DNA from: Lachnospiraceae bacterium | GTDB taxonomy: Bacteria > Bacillota > Clostridia > Lachnospirales > Lachnospiraceae | Assembly: GCA_022763925.1 (NCBI GenBank) | Contig: JALERW010000005.1 | Coordinates: 1 to 35,716, forward strand | Direction of reading: 5' to 3' | Length of the DNA: 35,716 nt | Shown: piece after piece, positions 8,802 to 17,323 of the stretch | Position numbering within the stretch: position 1 is the first letter of the stretch | Layout of the letters: each line of letters starts with the position of its first letter | Notes under the pieces: generated by a model | The model's input: only the letters and a program-made list of their open reading frames with translations | What the model was told of the DNA's origin: nothing | Database searches by the model: none | Made by a program: the position numbers and the translations under genes

Positions 8802-8853
8802 ATTATGAAATCCATGTAAAGGACAGACAAAAGAATTGTAAAGTTTATGTAAA
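8802..8853 (-). promoter_or_regulatory. nptA promoter with Pho-box lattice
   Basis: On the minus strand TTTACA occurs at 8848-8853, 8837-8842 and 8815-8820, that is at steps of 11 and 22 bp; the intervening lattice position 8826-8831 holds the degenerate TTTGTC. A -35 TTGTCT (8825-8830) and -10 CATAAT (8802-8807) are separated by 17 bp, so the repeats overlap and extend upstream of the -35, as in PhoP-activated promoters of Bacillus. Confidence 0.6.
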
Positions 8854-8902
8854 GTAATTTCCTTTTTTCCTTATTTTTCTTTCTTTTTCGTCACTGATTT
8901 TA

Positions 8903-8931
8903 TTGACTATATATGGGAATATTATTAAAAT
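8903..8931 (+). promoter_or_regulatory. Sigma-A type promoter of nhaC
   Basis: TTGACT (8903-8908), a 17-bp spacer and TAAAAT (8926-8931), in an AT-rich stretch about 65 bp before the start codon. It diverges from the nptA promoter. Confidence 0.7.
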
Positions 8932-8994
8932 GAGAAAGAATCAACTAATTAACGGTGATTATTTTATTTTAATTCTGAGGGAGGCATTTTATTT

Positions 8995-10533
8995 ATGGAA
9001 CCGATCTTTGTTGGCTGGCTGTCGCTTGTACCGCCGCTGCTTGCCATTTCACTTGCCCTGATCACCAAGGAGGTTATTTCTTCTCTGATCGTAGGCATTC
9101 TCTCCGGAGCTCTGATCTATTCTCTGGCTGCCGGACTCAATCCCGTACTGGGAACAGTCAAAACCACCTTCGATCTGATGGTGGGCCGTATCGATATGAA
9201 AATCCTTCTGTTCCTTGGGCTTCTGGGTGCACTGGTAGTCGTAGTCACCATGGCCGGAGGCTCCCGTGCCTACGGACGGTGGGTATCCACCAAAATAAAA
9301 AACCGCCATATGGCACAGCTTGCCACTGCAGTTCTCGGTGTACTTATCTTTATTGACGACTATTTCAATTGTCTGACCGTTGGAACGGTTATGAAGCCTC
9401 TGACAGACAAGCATAAAGTTTCCAGAGCAAAGCTGGCCTATATCATTGATGCCACCGCAGCTCCGGTCTGCATTATCGCACCGGTATCCAGCTGGGCCGC
9501 CGCTGTTGGCTCCAATGTGGCAGCCACAGGTGCGTTCAAGAGTGATATCGCCGCATTTGTCGCTACGATCCCGTATAATCTTTACGCTATTTTGTCCATC
9601 CTCATGGTTATTATTCTCTGTGTAAAGGACCTGGATTTCGGTCCCATGGAAGCCAGAGAGCTGGCCGCCCAGAACGGAGACCTGGGAGATTATGATGTGA
9701 ACGTGGAGGATTCCTTCCATATTTCCGAGCGGGGCCGTGTATTTGATATGCTGATTCCGGTGATCGCCCTTATCATCTTTTCCATTCTGGCAATGCTGGA
9801 GAACGGTGGCTTCTGGGGAGACGATCCCGCATATCACAGCATTATGGCAGCATTCGGCAACTGCAGCGCCTCCGATGCGCTTGTGCTTGGCGGCTTCGGT
9901 GCCCTGATTGTGGCATTCCTTCTGTTCATCCCCCGCCGCCTCGTTTCCTTCCATGACTTTATGTCCGGTATCGAAATGGGTGTCAAGAACATGGTTCCTG
10001 CGTACCTGATCCTTATTCTGGCCTGGACGATCAGCGGTGTATGCCGGGATCTTTTGATGACCGGTGAATTCGTAAAAAATGTGGTTCAGAGCTCCAGTAT
10101 TCCGGCTGCTGTCATTCCGGCACTGATTTTCGCTGTGGCTGCATTCCTCTCGTTCTCCATGGGAACTGCCTGGGGAACCTTCGGAATCCTGATCCCGATC
10201 ATTATTCCGGTATGTTCCGCCATTGCCCCGGAGCTTATGATCGTATCCCTGTCCGCAACTCTGGCAGGAAGCGTGTTCGGAGATCACTGTTCTCCGATCT
10301 CGGATACCACCATCCTCTCCTCCACCGGAGCCGGATGTCAGCATATTGAGCATGTCTCCACACAGCTTCCCTATGCCTGCGTCGTGGCTGTATGCTGTTT
10401 CATCGGATACCTTGTTTCCGGCTTCACCGGCGGCAGTGTCTTCCTTACCCTGGCTTCCGGAATCCTCTGTCTGCTTCTGGCAGTAACCATACTTCACAGA
10501 AGAAGCACTGCTTCCAAAAAAAGTGCTTCCTGA
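8995..10533 (+). CDS. NhaC-family Na+/H+ antiporter
   Basis: A 512-residue polytopic membrane protein with roughly 11-12 hydrophobic segments. The family marks are IDDYFNCLTVG (about residues 120-130), APVCIIAPVSSW (about 156-167), the SMGTAWGTFG stretch and the late GDHCSPISDTTILSS motif. These belong to the NhaC group of ion transporters, which exchange Na+ for H+, although some relatives carry organic acids, amino acids or amines; the substrate cannot be read here. The start ATG follows GAGGGAGG by about 10 nt. It has its own sigma-A type promoter and a terminator, so it is a single-gene unit, divergent from nptA. Pairing a Na+-extruding carrier with a Na+-driven phosphate importer is suggestive but may be chance. 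Confidence 0.9.
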   Translation: MEPIFVGWLSLVPPLLAISLALITKEVISSLIVGILSGALIYSLAAGLNPVLGTVKTTFDLMVGRIDMKILLFLGLLGALVVVVTMAGGSRAYGRWVSTKIKNRHMAQLATAVLGVLIFIDDYFNCLTVGTVMKPLTDKHKVSRAKLAYIIDATAAPVCIIAPVSSWAAAVGSNVAATGAFKSDIAAFVATIPYNLYAILSILMVIILCVKDLDFGPMEARELAAQNGDLGDYDVNVEDSFHISERGRVFDMLIPVIALIIFSILAMLENGGFWGDDPAYHSIMAAFGNCSASDALVLGGFGALIVAFLLFIPRRLVSFHDFMSGIEMGVKNMVPAYLILILAWTISGVCRDLLMTGEFVKNVVQSSSIPAAVIPALIFAVAAFLSFSMGTAWGTFGILIPIIIPVCSAIAPELMIVSLSATLAGSVFGDHCSPISDTTILSSTGAGCQHIEHVSTQLPYACVVAVCCFIGYLVSGFTGGSVFLTLASGILCLLLAVTILHRRSTASKKSAS

Positions 10534-10563
10534 TAAACAACTTTAAGAAAATTTTATCTTAGA

Positions 10564-10595
10564 AAAAGGCAGCTCCTTTTACGGAACTGCCTTTT
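10564..10595. terminator. Bidirectional terminator between nhaC and the ABC permease gene
   Basis: AAAAGGCAG (10564-10572) pairs with CTGCCTTTT (10587-10595), with TCC/GGA extending the stem. A run of A on the left and T on the right lets it serve both converging genes. Confidence 0.85.
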
Positions 10596-10601
10596 AAATA
10601 A

Positions 10602-11474
10602 TTATTTCAGCGGATTGATTCTCCGTCCGGCAAGATACAGAAACACAATGGAGAACAGCAGCTGAAGTGCCATGCTAAGCAGCACCCACCATTCAAAAAT
10701 TCCTCCTTCTGCCGTCACGCCAAAGGATGCACACAGCTCCGCCACTGCATAGCTGCTCCCGACCTGCGCACTGATCAGCCCATAAAAGGTAACCGCTGGA
10801 TTCAGAAGAAGGAGAAATATCATATTCCCAACCGTCGCCTGAACATCTCCGGACAGCGCCATCACCTTCATTTCCGCCATACTGTAAATTCCCTTTTCAA
10901 TGGCAAAGGTTCCGACAAGAAAGAGGATCAGGGTCAGATAGGAAAGAATCGTAGCAGTTGTCACGCGTCTGGCCCATGCGGAGAAGAAAATTCCGATACT
11001 TCCTATGAACACGGCCGACACACAGAGAATGATTACAAATTTTATGAGCTCCAGTATCCCTACACCGCCGTAAATAAATACGATGGACAGCACCGGCAGA
11101 CTGGATACCGCAAGCATCAGCACCGAGCTCAGAGAGGATTCCAGCTTGCCGAGGACAATGCTGTACGGCTTCATTTTTGTGGCCAGCAGCATATCCAGCG
11201 TCTGACGTTCCCTCTCTCCTGCAATGCTTCCTGCAGTAATCGCGGGAATAATGAGAAGAATCATGGCAAATTCCAGATAGGTCATCACCACATAGAGACT
11301 TACCATCCCGGAGAAATCCACGCTGTATCCATAATGTGCAGGTTCGATCATTCCATAGAGAACGGACATGCTGACAATGATCAGAATCAGATTATAGCCG
11401 AATACCAGCCAGGAGCTTTTCATCGTTCTGCTTCCCAGCTTTACTTCATTTTTAAATACCGGATTCAGTTTCAT
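10602..11474 (-). CDS. ABC-2 type transporter permease
   Basis: A 290-residue membrane protein with six hydrophobic segments. After TM2 comes AGSIAGERERQTLDMLLATKM, the E-R-x-x-x-T-L-(D/E) motif on the cytoplasmic loop that marks ABC-2 permeases of the NatB/GldF kind. Its start overlaps the stop of the ATPase gene as ATGA and it is the last gene before a strong terminator. It should form the membrane channel for the adjacent ATPase, probably as a dimer. The substrate is unknown; export of a lipid, peptide or drug, or a mechanical role, are all possible. Confidence 0.9.
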   Translation of the reverse strand: MKLNPVFKNEVKLGSRTMKSSWLVFGYNLILIIVSMSVLYGMIEPAHYGYSVDFSGMVSLYVVMTYLEFAMILLIIPAITAGSIAGERERQTLDMLLATKMKPYSIVLGKLESSLSSVLMLAVSSLPVLSIVFIYGGVGILELIKFVIILCVSAVFIGSIGIFFSAWARRVTTATILSYLTLILFLVGTFAIEKGIYSMAEMKVMALSGDVQATVGNMIFLLLLNPAVTFYGLISAQVGSSYAVAELCASFGVTAEGGIFEWWVLLSMALQLLFSIVFLYLAGRRINPLK

Positions 11475-12406
11475 GTATTTTCCTCCCCGGAGCCCTCCGT
11501 AATTTTCAGGAACAGCGCTTCCAGATTGCTCTGCTCCCGGGCGAAGGACTGCACAAGAACGCCCCTTTCAACCAGCCTGCGAAGCAGCATCGCCTCATCC
11601 TTCCGGTTCCCGGTAAAGGTAACCATCAGGCTGTTTCCCTGTATGGTCAGATTTTTCACCTGTTCCTCTTCCTTCAGAACGAGAATTGCCGTCTGAACCT
11701 GATCATATACCCGGATAATCAGAGGATTGGAGGCATCAACTGCAGAGAGGATGTCTTCAATGCTTCCCTGCATAATCATTTTTCCGTGCTCAATCACTCC
11801 GATGCTGGTGCAGATTTCCGCAAGCTCCATCAGAATATGGGAGCTTATAATGATCGTCTTGCCTGCCTCCTTCAGATCCCGGAGAATCTCCTTAAATTCA
11901 AACCGGTTCCTGGGGTCCAGGCCGGAGGCAGGCTCATCCAGGATCAGAAACTGCGGGTCATGGATCAGCGCCCGGGCCAGGCACAGCCTTTGCTTCATTC
12001 CTCTGGAAAGCTCGTCCACATAATGCTCCTCTTTCCCATCCAGATGCACAACAGACAAAAGTTCTCTTCCAAGCTCCTGGGCTCTTTTTGTCTCAATTCC
12101 GTAAGCACTGGCGTAAAATTCCAGATATTCCATCACCTTCAGATTATCATAAACACCGAAAAAATCCGGCATATAGCCGATCAGCTCCTTGAGCCGGTCG
12201 TAGTCCTCAAACAGGCGGATATCATCAATATATACTTCCCCCGCATCTGCCTTCAGAAGACCGGCCAGGATTTTTAACGTTGTTGTCTTTCCCGCTCCGT
12301 TGGGTCCCACAAATCCGAAAATTTCTCCTCTGCCGATTGCCAGGTCCAGATTGTCCAGCGCTGTGAAGTTCCCGTATTTTTTGCATAGTCCTTTAATTTT
12401 CAGCAT
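11471..12406 (-). CDS. ABC transporter ATP-binding protein
   Basis: A 311-residue ATPase with Walker A GPNGAGKTTT (about residues 34-43), Q-loop YMPDFFG, an unusual signature ELSRGMKQRL in place of LSGGQ, Walker B FLILDEPASGLDP and the switch SSHIL. The SRGM(K/Q)QR signature and the C-terminal region of about 90 residues beyond the core are common in ABC-2 exporters of the CcmA/NatA class. It overlaps the 777-residue protein gene by 14 bp and the permease gene by 4 bp, so all three are translationally coupled and likely make one complex. Confidence 0.93.
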   Translation of the reverse strand: MLKIKGLCKKYGNFTALDNLDLAIGRGEIFGFVGPNGAGKTTTLKILAGLLKADAGEVYIDDIRLFEDYDRLKELIGYMPDFFGVYDNLKVMEYLEFYASAYGIETKRAQELGRELLSVVHLDGKEEHYVDELSRGMKQRLCLARALIHDPQFLILDEPASGLDPRNRFEFKEILRDLKEAGKTIIISSHILMELAEICTSIGVIEHGKMIMQGSIEDILSAVDASNPLIIRVYDQVQTAILVLKEEEQVKNLTIQGNSLMVTFTGNRKDEAMLLRRLVERGVLVQSFAREQSNLEALFLKITEGSGEENT

Positions 12407-14726
12407 GGATGTTCCTCCCCTTTACAATAAGCACAGGAAGCTTTTCGCTCTTATCCTGCGGGTCTGTTACTCTCTGATAGCGAACCATCAGCTGCCCGCT
12501 TCCCGAAATACAGTCTTTCAGACGATCCCATCCGACCTCTTCGTTCATGCGCACCTGCTCATAACCTCCGCTCACAAAATTATACAGCTCCATAGTTCCG
12601 CCAAAGGAACAGTAATACTCTGTATCATAATAGTCCTCCTCCCCGAAAGAAAGCATCATCTGCGTCAGATCCCCGGGAAGCGTATACATCAGCACCGCTT
12701 CCCTGCTGTAATACACGTTGCTGTACAGGTCATAATTCCCGGATATGACCTCCGCTGTGCTTGTCACAAACGGAGCATACTCCCAGACATCTCCGTTGAT
12801 CTCCTCCCGGAAGGACAGCTTCATATCCGCACTTACCATGGTCTGCCCATACATCTTGTAGGCGCTGTCCTCCATAAGATCCATATCCGTATCTTCCGTA
12901 AAGCCTGCAAACCGACAGATCTCCCCCTGTCTGCTGTAGCCCTCCAGAAGACAGTCATTCAGAAGACGATTTCTCCAGGATGTTTTCACGGTTTCCTCCG
13001 TAATCGTTCTGGAGTAGCCGTCTGACAGCCCCAGACAGGAGGAAAGGATATCATATCCATAGCCGGAAGCGAAGGAATACAGGGTCTCCTCCTCCAGATT
13101 CTTTCTGCTCCCTGCCGGAAAATCTTCCAGATAAATCAGGTGATTCCGGAAAAACAGAAACACATCCTTCATATCATAGTCCGTGTGATTTTCCACGATT
13201 CCGGATACCTTTCCGTCAAAAAAGCAGACCGTGCCGGAAATCCCGTACGACGCATCTTTCCGGACCGTCTTCTCTGCCCGGAAATATTTTCCCGTAAATG
13301 CCCGGTCCGCAGCCATCGTCACCTGATGTTCCTCGTCTCCATACCGGATCTCAATGGCTTTCCCGGAAAAATCCGCAGGAGAATTGTCTCTCCCCCCATA
13401 GTATCCGCCTTCGGATATGGGCATGATCGTATATTCCGGATTCACATAAATACTGTATGCTTTGTTATATGGTGCCCTGGTTTCAAATTCCACCGTATCA
13501 TATTCCGTCCCATCGTCGGTGAGCTGAAGCGTGCGCACATAATTGATAAAGGGTGCATTAAACCGGGTAGCACTTCCCATGAAAAAGATCACGGCAGAAA
13601 ATCCCACGGCCAGCACTCCGACACAGCCCCAGAGATATTTGCGCACCTTCAGCTTTTTCAGCACCAGGTAGACAACAGGGCCTGCCAGAATCACATAAAC
13701 CGCAAGAACAAATACATAGGCTCCGATTCCCGGAATATTTTCCTCATCAATACTGTCCAGACGCGTCATCGTATTCCAGTAGTCCTCTGTATTCAGGTAA
13801 TAGCCCCCGGAATCCAGCTCTGTCAGCTCCTCCTTGGTAAAAATCTCCTCGAACAGCTGATCCGCCTGCCGCCCCTGTACGGAATACAGATTCTCCTCCG
13901 ATAGCTTCAGGCTTCCCGGATAGGAAACGATTCTGCCCTCCCCCAGGTACGCAACCTCCGGCACGCCCCTGGGCATAGTCTCCTCTCCTCCCAGGACAAG
14001 AATCCCTCCTTTTTGCACAAACTGCCGGACAGCGTCCTTTCTGGCATCCCCCAGGCAGTCCATATCAAAATCCTGTACAAGAAGCACATCCAGCATACTT
14101 AAGCCTTCCACGCTGTCCTCCATAGTCCTCTGATTCAGCGTAATAACGGTAATCCCCGTATTGGAATATTCGGACAGTTGCATCCCGTCCATATAACGGA
14201 AGCTCTCCGGATCATCCGTCAGAACTCCGGCCAGAATCTCTGTGGAAGACTGCCGCACAGAAAGCTCCACAACCTCCTGGGCAACACAGGTTCCATTCCC
14301 GTCTTTCAGAAGCACCTTGATATAAGGCGCACTGCTGGAAAACGGCAGTGCGAAGGAAACCTCCCCGTGCGCTCCCGCCGCAAGCTCCAGCTTCTTTTCC
14401 AGTCCGTAATTATCATAATACTGTACGGTGGAAGAGGGCAAAAACGGAAGGCTCAGCGAACCCGAACCGTAAGTAAAATATCCCTCCTCCGAATACACCC
14501 CGGTAAGAAGCTCTGCCGTTCCCGAGAATGCCTCGCCTTTATTGTGCACGGACACATGGAAAACAGCATCTCTTCCTATTTTCACCGTATTTCCGTATCC
14601 ATAGGTTACCTGAATATCAAACTGTGTTTCATCCTCTCTGCTTTTTGCCGAAACCTCTGCAGCCGGCAGCAATAACCCTGCACAGCACAGAAATGCCAAA
14701 AGCATCCCCCTGATCTTTTTCTTCAC
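12393..14726 (-). CDS. Large exported two-TM protein with amidotransferase-like fold, ABC-linked; unknown function
   Basis: I do not recognise a named family. The 777-residue product starts with a signal peptide (about 1-27, VSA cleavage). A beta-rich segment follows (about 31-160, with VFHVSVHNKGEAFSG resembling a CARDB/Ig-like strand pattern). Next is an alpha/beta stretch (about 163-265) in which MLDVLLVQDFD and KGGILVLGGE match the strands of class I glutamine-amidotransferase-like folds; no catalytic Cys-His-Glu set is evident. Two membrane segments come next (about 334-356 and 364-384), joined by KKLKVRKYLWG, then about 390 residues that should again lie outside. Context: 26 bp after a VanS-like kinase and overlapping an ABC ATPase. 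The combination recalls GldG-like accessory subunits of ABC-2 systems, but this is only an analogy. Confidence 0.85.
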   Translation of the reverse strand: MKKKIRGMLLAFLCCAGLLLPAAEVSAKSREDETQFDIQVTYGYGNTVKIGRDAVFHVSVHNKGEAFSGTAELLTGVYSEEGYFTYGSGSLSLPFLPSSTVQYYDNYGLEKKLELAAGAHGEVSFALPFSSSAPYIKVLLKDGNGTCVAQEVVELSVRQSSTEILAGVLTDDPESFRYMDGMQLSEYSNTGITVITLNQRTMEDSVEGLSMLDVLLVQDFDMDCLGDARKDAVRQFVQKGGILVLGGEETMPRGVPEVAYLGEGRIVSYPGSLKLSEENLYSVQGRQADQLFEEIFTKEELTELDSGGYYLNTEDYWNTMTRLDSIDEENIPGIGAYVFVLAVYVILAGPVVYLVLKKLKVRKYLWGCVGVLAVGFSAVIFFMGSATRFNAPFINYVRTLQLTDDGTEYDTVEFETRAPYNKAYSIYVNPEYTIMPISEGGYYGGRDNSPADFSGKAIEIRYGDEEHQVTMAADRAFTGKYFRAEKTVRKDASYGISGTVCFFDGKVSGIVENHTDYDMKDVFLFFRNHLIYLEDFPAGSRKNLEEETLYSFASGYGYDILSSCLGLSDGYSRTITEETVKTSWRNRLLNDCLLEGYSRQGEICRFAGFTEDTDMDLMEDSAYKMYGQTMVSADMKLSFREEINGDVWEYAPFVTSTAEVISGNYDLYSNVYYSREAVLMYTLPGDLTQMMLSFGEEDYYDTEYYCSFGGTMELYNFVSGGYEQVRMNEEVGWDRLKDCISGSGQLMVRYQRVTDPQDKSEKLPVLIVKGRNIHAEN

Positions 14727-14752
14727 GTTCGTTCCTTTCCCCGCCTTACCGA

Positions 14753-15898
14753 TTACTCCGTATCAAAATGCTCCGGCCGATCCTTCAGAGACTGGTACAG
14801 CTTTACTTCAAAAACCGTTCCCTTCATGCTGCTGGATGCCTCAATGCTTCCTCCGTGAAGCTCCACAACACTCTTGGCAATGGCCAGTCCCAGTCCGGTT
14901 CCTCCCGTATTCATGGAGCGGGAGTGCTCCACCCGGTAAAACTTTTCAAAAATATGTTCCAGCTCCTGTCTTGGAATGATCTTCCCGTAATTGGTGATCC
15001 GGATCACCACCATGGGATCCTCTTTCTCAACGGAAACCTGAACCACCTTACCGTCCGCACCGTATTTAATCGCATTGTTGATCAGATTATCGAACAGTCT
15101 CGCCAGCAGATTGCCGTCCGCTTCGATCTGAATGCCGTTCTCCCTGCACAGAAATTCATAGGTCAGCCCTGCATCCTGAAAATTGGGATAAAACTCATCC
15201 AGCAGCTGCTCCAGCAGCTTCACAATATCCAGCTTTCCCGGCTTCATGGTGATCTTTCCGTAATTAAGCTTGGTAAATCCAAAAAGATCCTCGATCAGCT
15301 TCTCCAGGCGCTTGGATTTGCTGTAGGCAATATCAATAAACTTCCTCTTTACCTCCTCATCCAGATCCTTCTTGTTCTTCAGAAGCTCCAGATAACCGAT
15401 GATCGATGTCAGCGGTGTCCGCAGATCATGCGCCACATTGGTGATCAGATCGTTTTTGCTTCGCTCCGCCTCCCGCTCTTTATCCATCAGTACCCGGACC
15501 TCTTCTGTCATCTTATTCAGATTTCTGGCAATATTGGCAAATTCATCGTTTCCCCGGACACTGATCTCCGTATTCAGATCGCCCTGTGCAATCCGATTGA
15601 TCCCATTGGAAATCTCCTTCACATACCGGATCACTCCGTCCATCAGAAGATTAAAGCTTACAATAAACACAATCCCGCCTGCCACGAGCAGAATCATCAT
15701 CTGCACATTCGGATTCAGCCCGTCCCGTCCGAGAATGGAATTCCGGTATCCGCTTTTTCGCAGGAAATCCGAAATCAGCCGCAGATTGAAAAAAACGATC
15801 AGCTCAGCGGCGCCGGTGATCAGAACGCTGACCAGGGCTCCATAAATGATTCTTTTCCGGAAGGTACCAAATAAATCATCTTTCAATTTTATATCCAA
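14753..15898 (-). CDS. VanS-like sensor histidine kinase
   Basis: A 381-residue kinase with TM1 about residues 18-38, a short extracellular loop of about 30 residues, TM2 about 67-87, HAMP about 88-140, and HisKA with H157 in LITNVAHDLRTPLTS. The HATPase domain has NLINNAIKYG, ITNYGKIIP (the second G box is altered from the usual D-x-G-x-G) and GGTGLGLAIA. The small loop and the NVAHDLRTPLTSIIGYLELL style are those of VanS and related intramembrane or envelope-sensing kinases. It overlaps the regulator gene by 23 bp and leads into the exported protein and ABC genes, so it probably controls them. No van resistance genes are present, so it should not be called a vancomycin sensor. Confidence 0.92.
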   Translation of the reverse strand: MDIKLKDDLFGTFRKRIIYGALVSVLITGAAELIVFFNLRLISDFLRKSGYRNSILGRDGLNPNVQMMILLVAGGIVFIVSFNLLMDGVIRYVKEISNGINRIAQGDLNTEISVRGNDEFANIARNLNKMTEEVRVLMDKEREAERSKNDLITNVAHDLRTPLTSIIGYLELLKNKKDLDEEVKRKFIDIAYSKSKRLEKLIEDLFGFTKLNYGKITMKPGKLDIVKLLEQLLDEFYPNFQDAGLTYEFLCRENGIQIEADGNLLARLFDNLINNAIKYGADGKVVQVSVEKEDPMVVIRITNYGKIIPRQELEHIFEKFYRVEHSRSMNTGGTGLGLAIAKSVVELHGGSIEASSSMKGTVFEVKLYQSLKDRPEHFDTE

Positions 15899-16577
15899 CT
15901 CCCCATACCGTCGTTATGATTTTTTCTCCTCTGGTATCCTCCTTCATCTTCCCCCGCAGCCTCCGGATATGAACCATCACTGTATTGTTGGCCTCATAGA
16001 CCTTCTCATTCCAGACACGTTCAAAAATCTCATCTGTACTGAATACCCGCCCCGGGTTGGATGCCAGAAGATACAGAATATCAAAGTCTATAGGGGTCAG
16101 CTTGATCTCCTCCCCGTCTATCAGCACCTTATGATTCTCCCGGTTAATCGAAAGTCCCCGGATCTGGATCTCCTGTTCCGTCCTTGCCTTCTCACTCCCC
16201 GGATTCAGCTGCGTAAATCTACGAAGCTGTGACTTCACTCTTGCGGTAAGCTCCAGTGGATTGAACGGCTTCGTCACATAATCATCCGCTCCTGTCCCGA
16301 GCCCCAGAATCTTGTCCAGATCCGTGGATTTCGCACTCAGCATAATGATCGGGATATTGTTGTTCTCCCGGATCTTCTTGCACATGGAAAGGCCGTCCAT
16401 GCCCGGCATCATAATATCCAGAAGCACGAGCTTGATATCCTCCTTCGCCAGAATATCAAGTCCGTCCATTGCATTATATGCCTTATATACTTTATATCCG
16501 TCACTGACCAGATAAATCTCTATCAGATCGGCGATCTCTTTCTCATCATCCACTACCAGAATCTTCGTATCCTGCAT
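15876..16577 (-). CDS. VanR-like response regulator, OmpR family
   Basis: A 233-residue regulator: receiver domain with D10-D11, phospho-acceptor D54 in LVLLDIMMPGMDG, K in VTKPFNPLE, then an OmpR/PhoB winged helix with ANNTVMVHIRRLRGKM and the closing WGVGYKIE. The receiver and the NNTVMVHIRRLR recognition helix are closest in style to the VanR group. SD is AAAGGAGG about 7 nt before the ATG at 16577. It heads a five-gene leftward operon and probably activates it together with the kinase. Confidence 0.93.
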   Translation of the reverse strand: MQDTKILVVDDEKEIADLIEIYLVSDGYKVYKAYNAMDGLDILAKEDIKLVLLDIMMPGMDGLSMCKKIRENNNIPIIMLSAKSTDLDKILGLGTGADDYVTKPFNPLELTARVKSQLRRFTQLNPGSEKARTEQEIQIRGLSINRENHKVLIDGEEIKLTPIDFDILYLLASNPGRVFSTDEIFERVWNEKVYEANNTVMVHIRRLRGKMKEDTRGEKIITTVWGVGYKIER

Positions 16578-16635
16578 GCTTTTCCTCCTTTAGGTATCGA
16601 AAATACGGCATATCCATGCCTCTTTTATGTCTCAC

Positions 16636-16644
16636 ATTCTAACA
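16636..16644 (-). promoter_or_regulatory. Extended -10 promoter of the VanRS-like operon
   Basis: Minus strand TG-T-TAGAAT, with no convincing -35 at the normal distance, about 60 bp upstream of the regulator start. An extended -10 with a weak -35 suits an activator-dependent promoter. Confidence 0.4.
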
Positions 16645-16675
16645 CAAAACCACCGGTAAGTCCTTACTGATTTCT

Positions 16676-16710
16676 TAAAAAAACATACCGGGAAAAATTC
16701 CCCGGTATGT
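16676..16710 (-). terminator. Rho-independent terminator after ybjQ
   Basis: Minus strand ACATACCGGG pairs perfectly with CCCGGTATGT around an 8-base loop and is followed by seven T. It ends the ybjQ unit before the VanRS-like promoter. Confidence 0.92.
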
Positions 16711-16729
16711 CTCCCACAGATCCTTACAG

Positions 16730-17053
16730 TTATGCTTCCTTCGGGATAAATTTTACAGCAGTCCCGTACGCCATCACTTCCGCAGCCGACTGAGCCACAG
16801 AACTGGAAGAATAACGGACATTCACAATGGCATCCGCCCCCAGATTTCTGGCATCATCCTCCATACGCTTGGTGGCGTAGGCTCTGGCCTCGTTCATCAT
16901 CTCATTATAGGAATCCAGCTCTCCTCCCACCAGTGTCTTCAGTCCGTTCATGATATCCTTGCCCGCATGGACCGTGCGGATGGAAGAACCCTTCACGATC
17001 CCGATTGCTTCGAATTCCTTTCCCGGAATATAATTCAGTGTTACCATCAGCAT
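16730..17053 (-). CDS. YbjQ (UPF0145) family protein
   Basis: A 107-residue soluble protein of the YbjQ/UPF0145 family, recognised by the N-terminal IPGKEFEAIGIVKGSSIR, the middle EARAYATKRMEDDARNLGADAIVNVRY and the conserved AYGTAVKFI end. Members form ring-like oligomers and are often named putative heavy-metal-binding proteins, but the function is not settled. The start at 17053 has GGAGGGG about 8 nt upstream; a second ATG lies two codons in. It follows a small membrane protein by 15 bp and ends in a strong terminator. Confidence 0.92.
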   Translation of the reverse strand: MLMVTLNYIPGKEFEAIGIVKGSSIRTVHAGKDIMNGLKTLVGGELDSYNEMMNEARAYATKRMEDDARNLGADAIVNVRYSSSSVAQSAAEVMAYGTAVKFIPKEA

Positions 17054-17068
17054 ATAAATCCCCTCCTG

Positions 17069-17284
17069 TCAATAGTTGCTGATATCCTCATCGTCTTCCT
17101 CGGACAGCTCCTTCAGACGTTTGATCAGATTCACTGCCAGCACACAGATAAATCCTGCTGCGATCAGCATAAAAAGTCCTGCCAGCCAGCCCAGACCCCC
17201 ACCCAGCAGCGGAGCACTTCCCCAGAGCAGCAAAAGCAGAATTCCGATTCCTGTAATAATAATAGGTATCAGTCTTTTCCCCAT
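17069..17284 (-). CDS. Small two-TM membrane protein of unknown function
   Basis: A 71-residue protein starting MGKRLIPIIITGIG, with two hydrophobic segments (about 4-20 and 25-50) split by a Gly-rich turn, and a charged cytoplasmic tail KRLKELSEEDDEDISNY. The ATG at 17284 is chosen because GGGAGG lies 5 nt upstream; the frame is open ten codons further up without a comparable site. I do not recognise the family. It is cotranscribed with ybjQ (15-bp gap), so it may anchor or partner that protein. Confidence 0.75.
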   Translation of the reverse strand: MGKRLIPIIITGIGILLLLLWGSAPLLGGGLGWLAGLFMLIAAGFICVLAVNLIKRLKELSEEDDEDISNY

Positions 17285-17323
17285 AACGTCCTCCCTCTGT
17301 TCCTTCTTTACCACTGTATTAAT

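Noticed and set aside
9049-10497. Long open frame on the minus strand opposite nhaC (about 480 codons)
   Set aside because: It lies wholly antisense to a clear NhaC gene; its product is rich in His, Gly, Asn, Gln and Asp with no membrane segment or motif, as expected from a mirrored codon pattern.
14753-16577. A vancomycin-resistance VanRS system
   Set aside because: Only the two-component genes resemble VanR/VanS; no vanH, vanA/B-type ligase or vanX gene is present, and the downstream genes are an ABC system.
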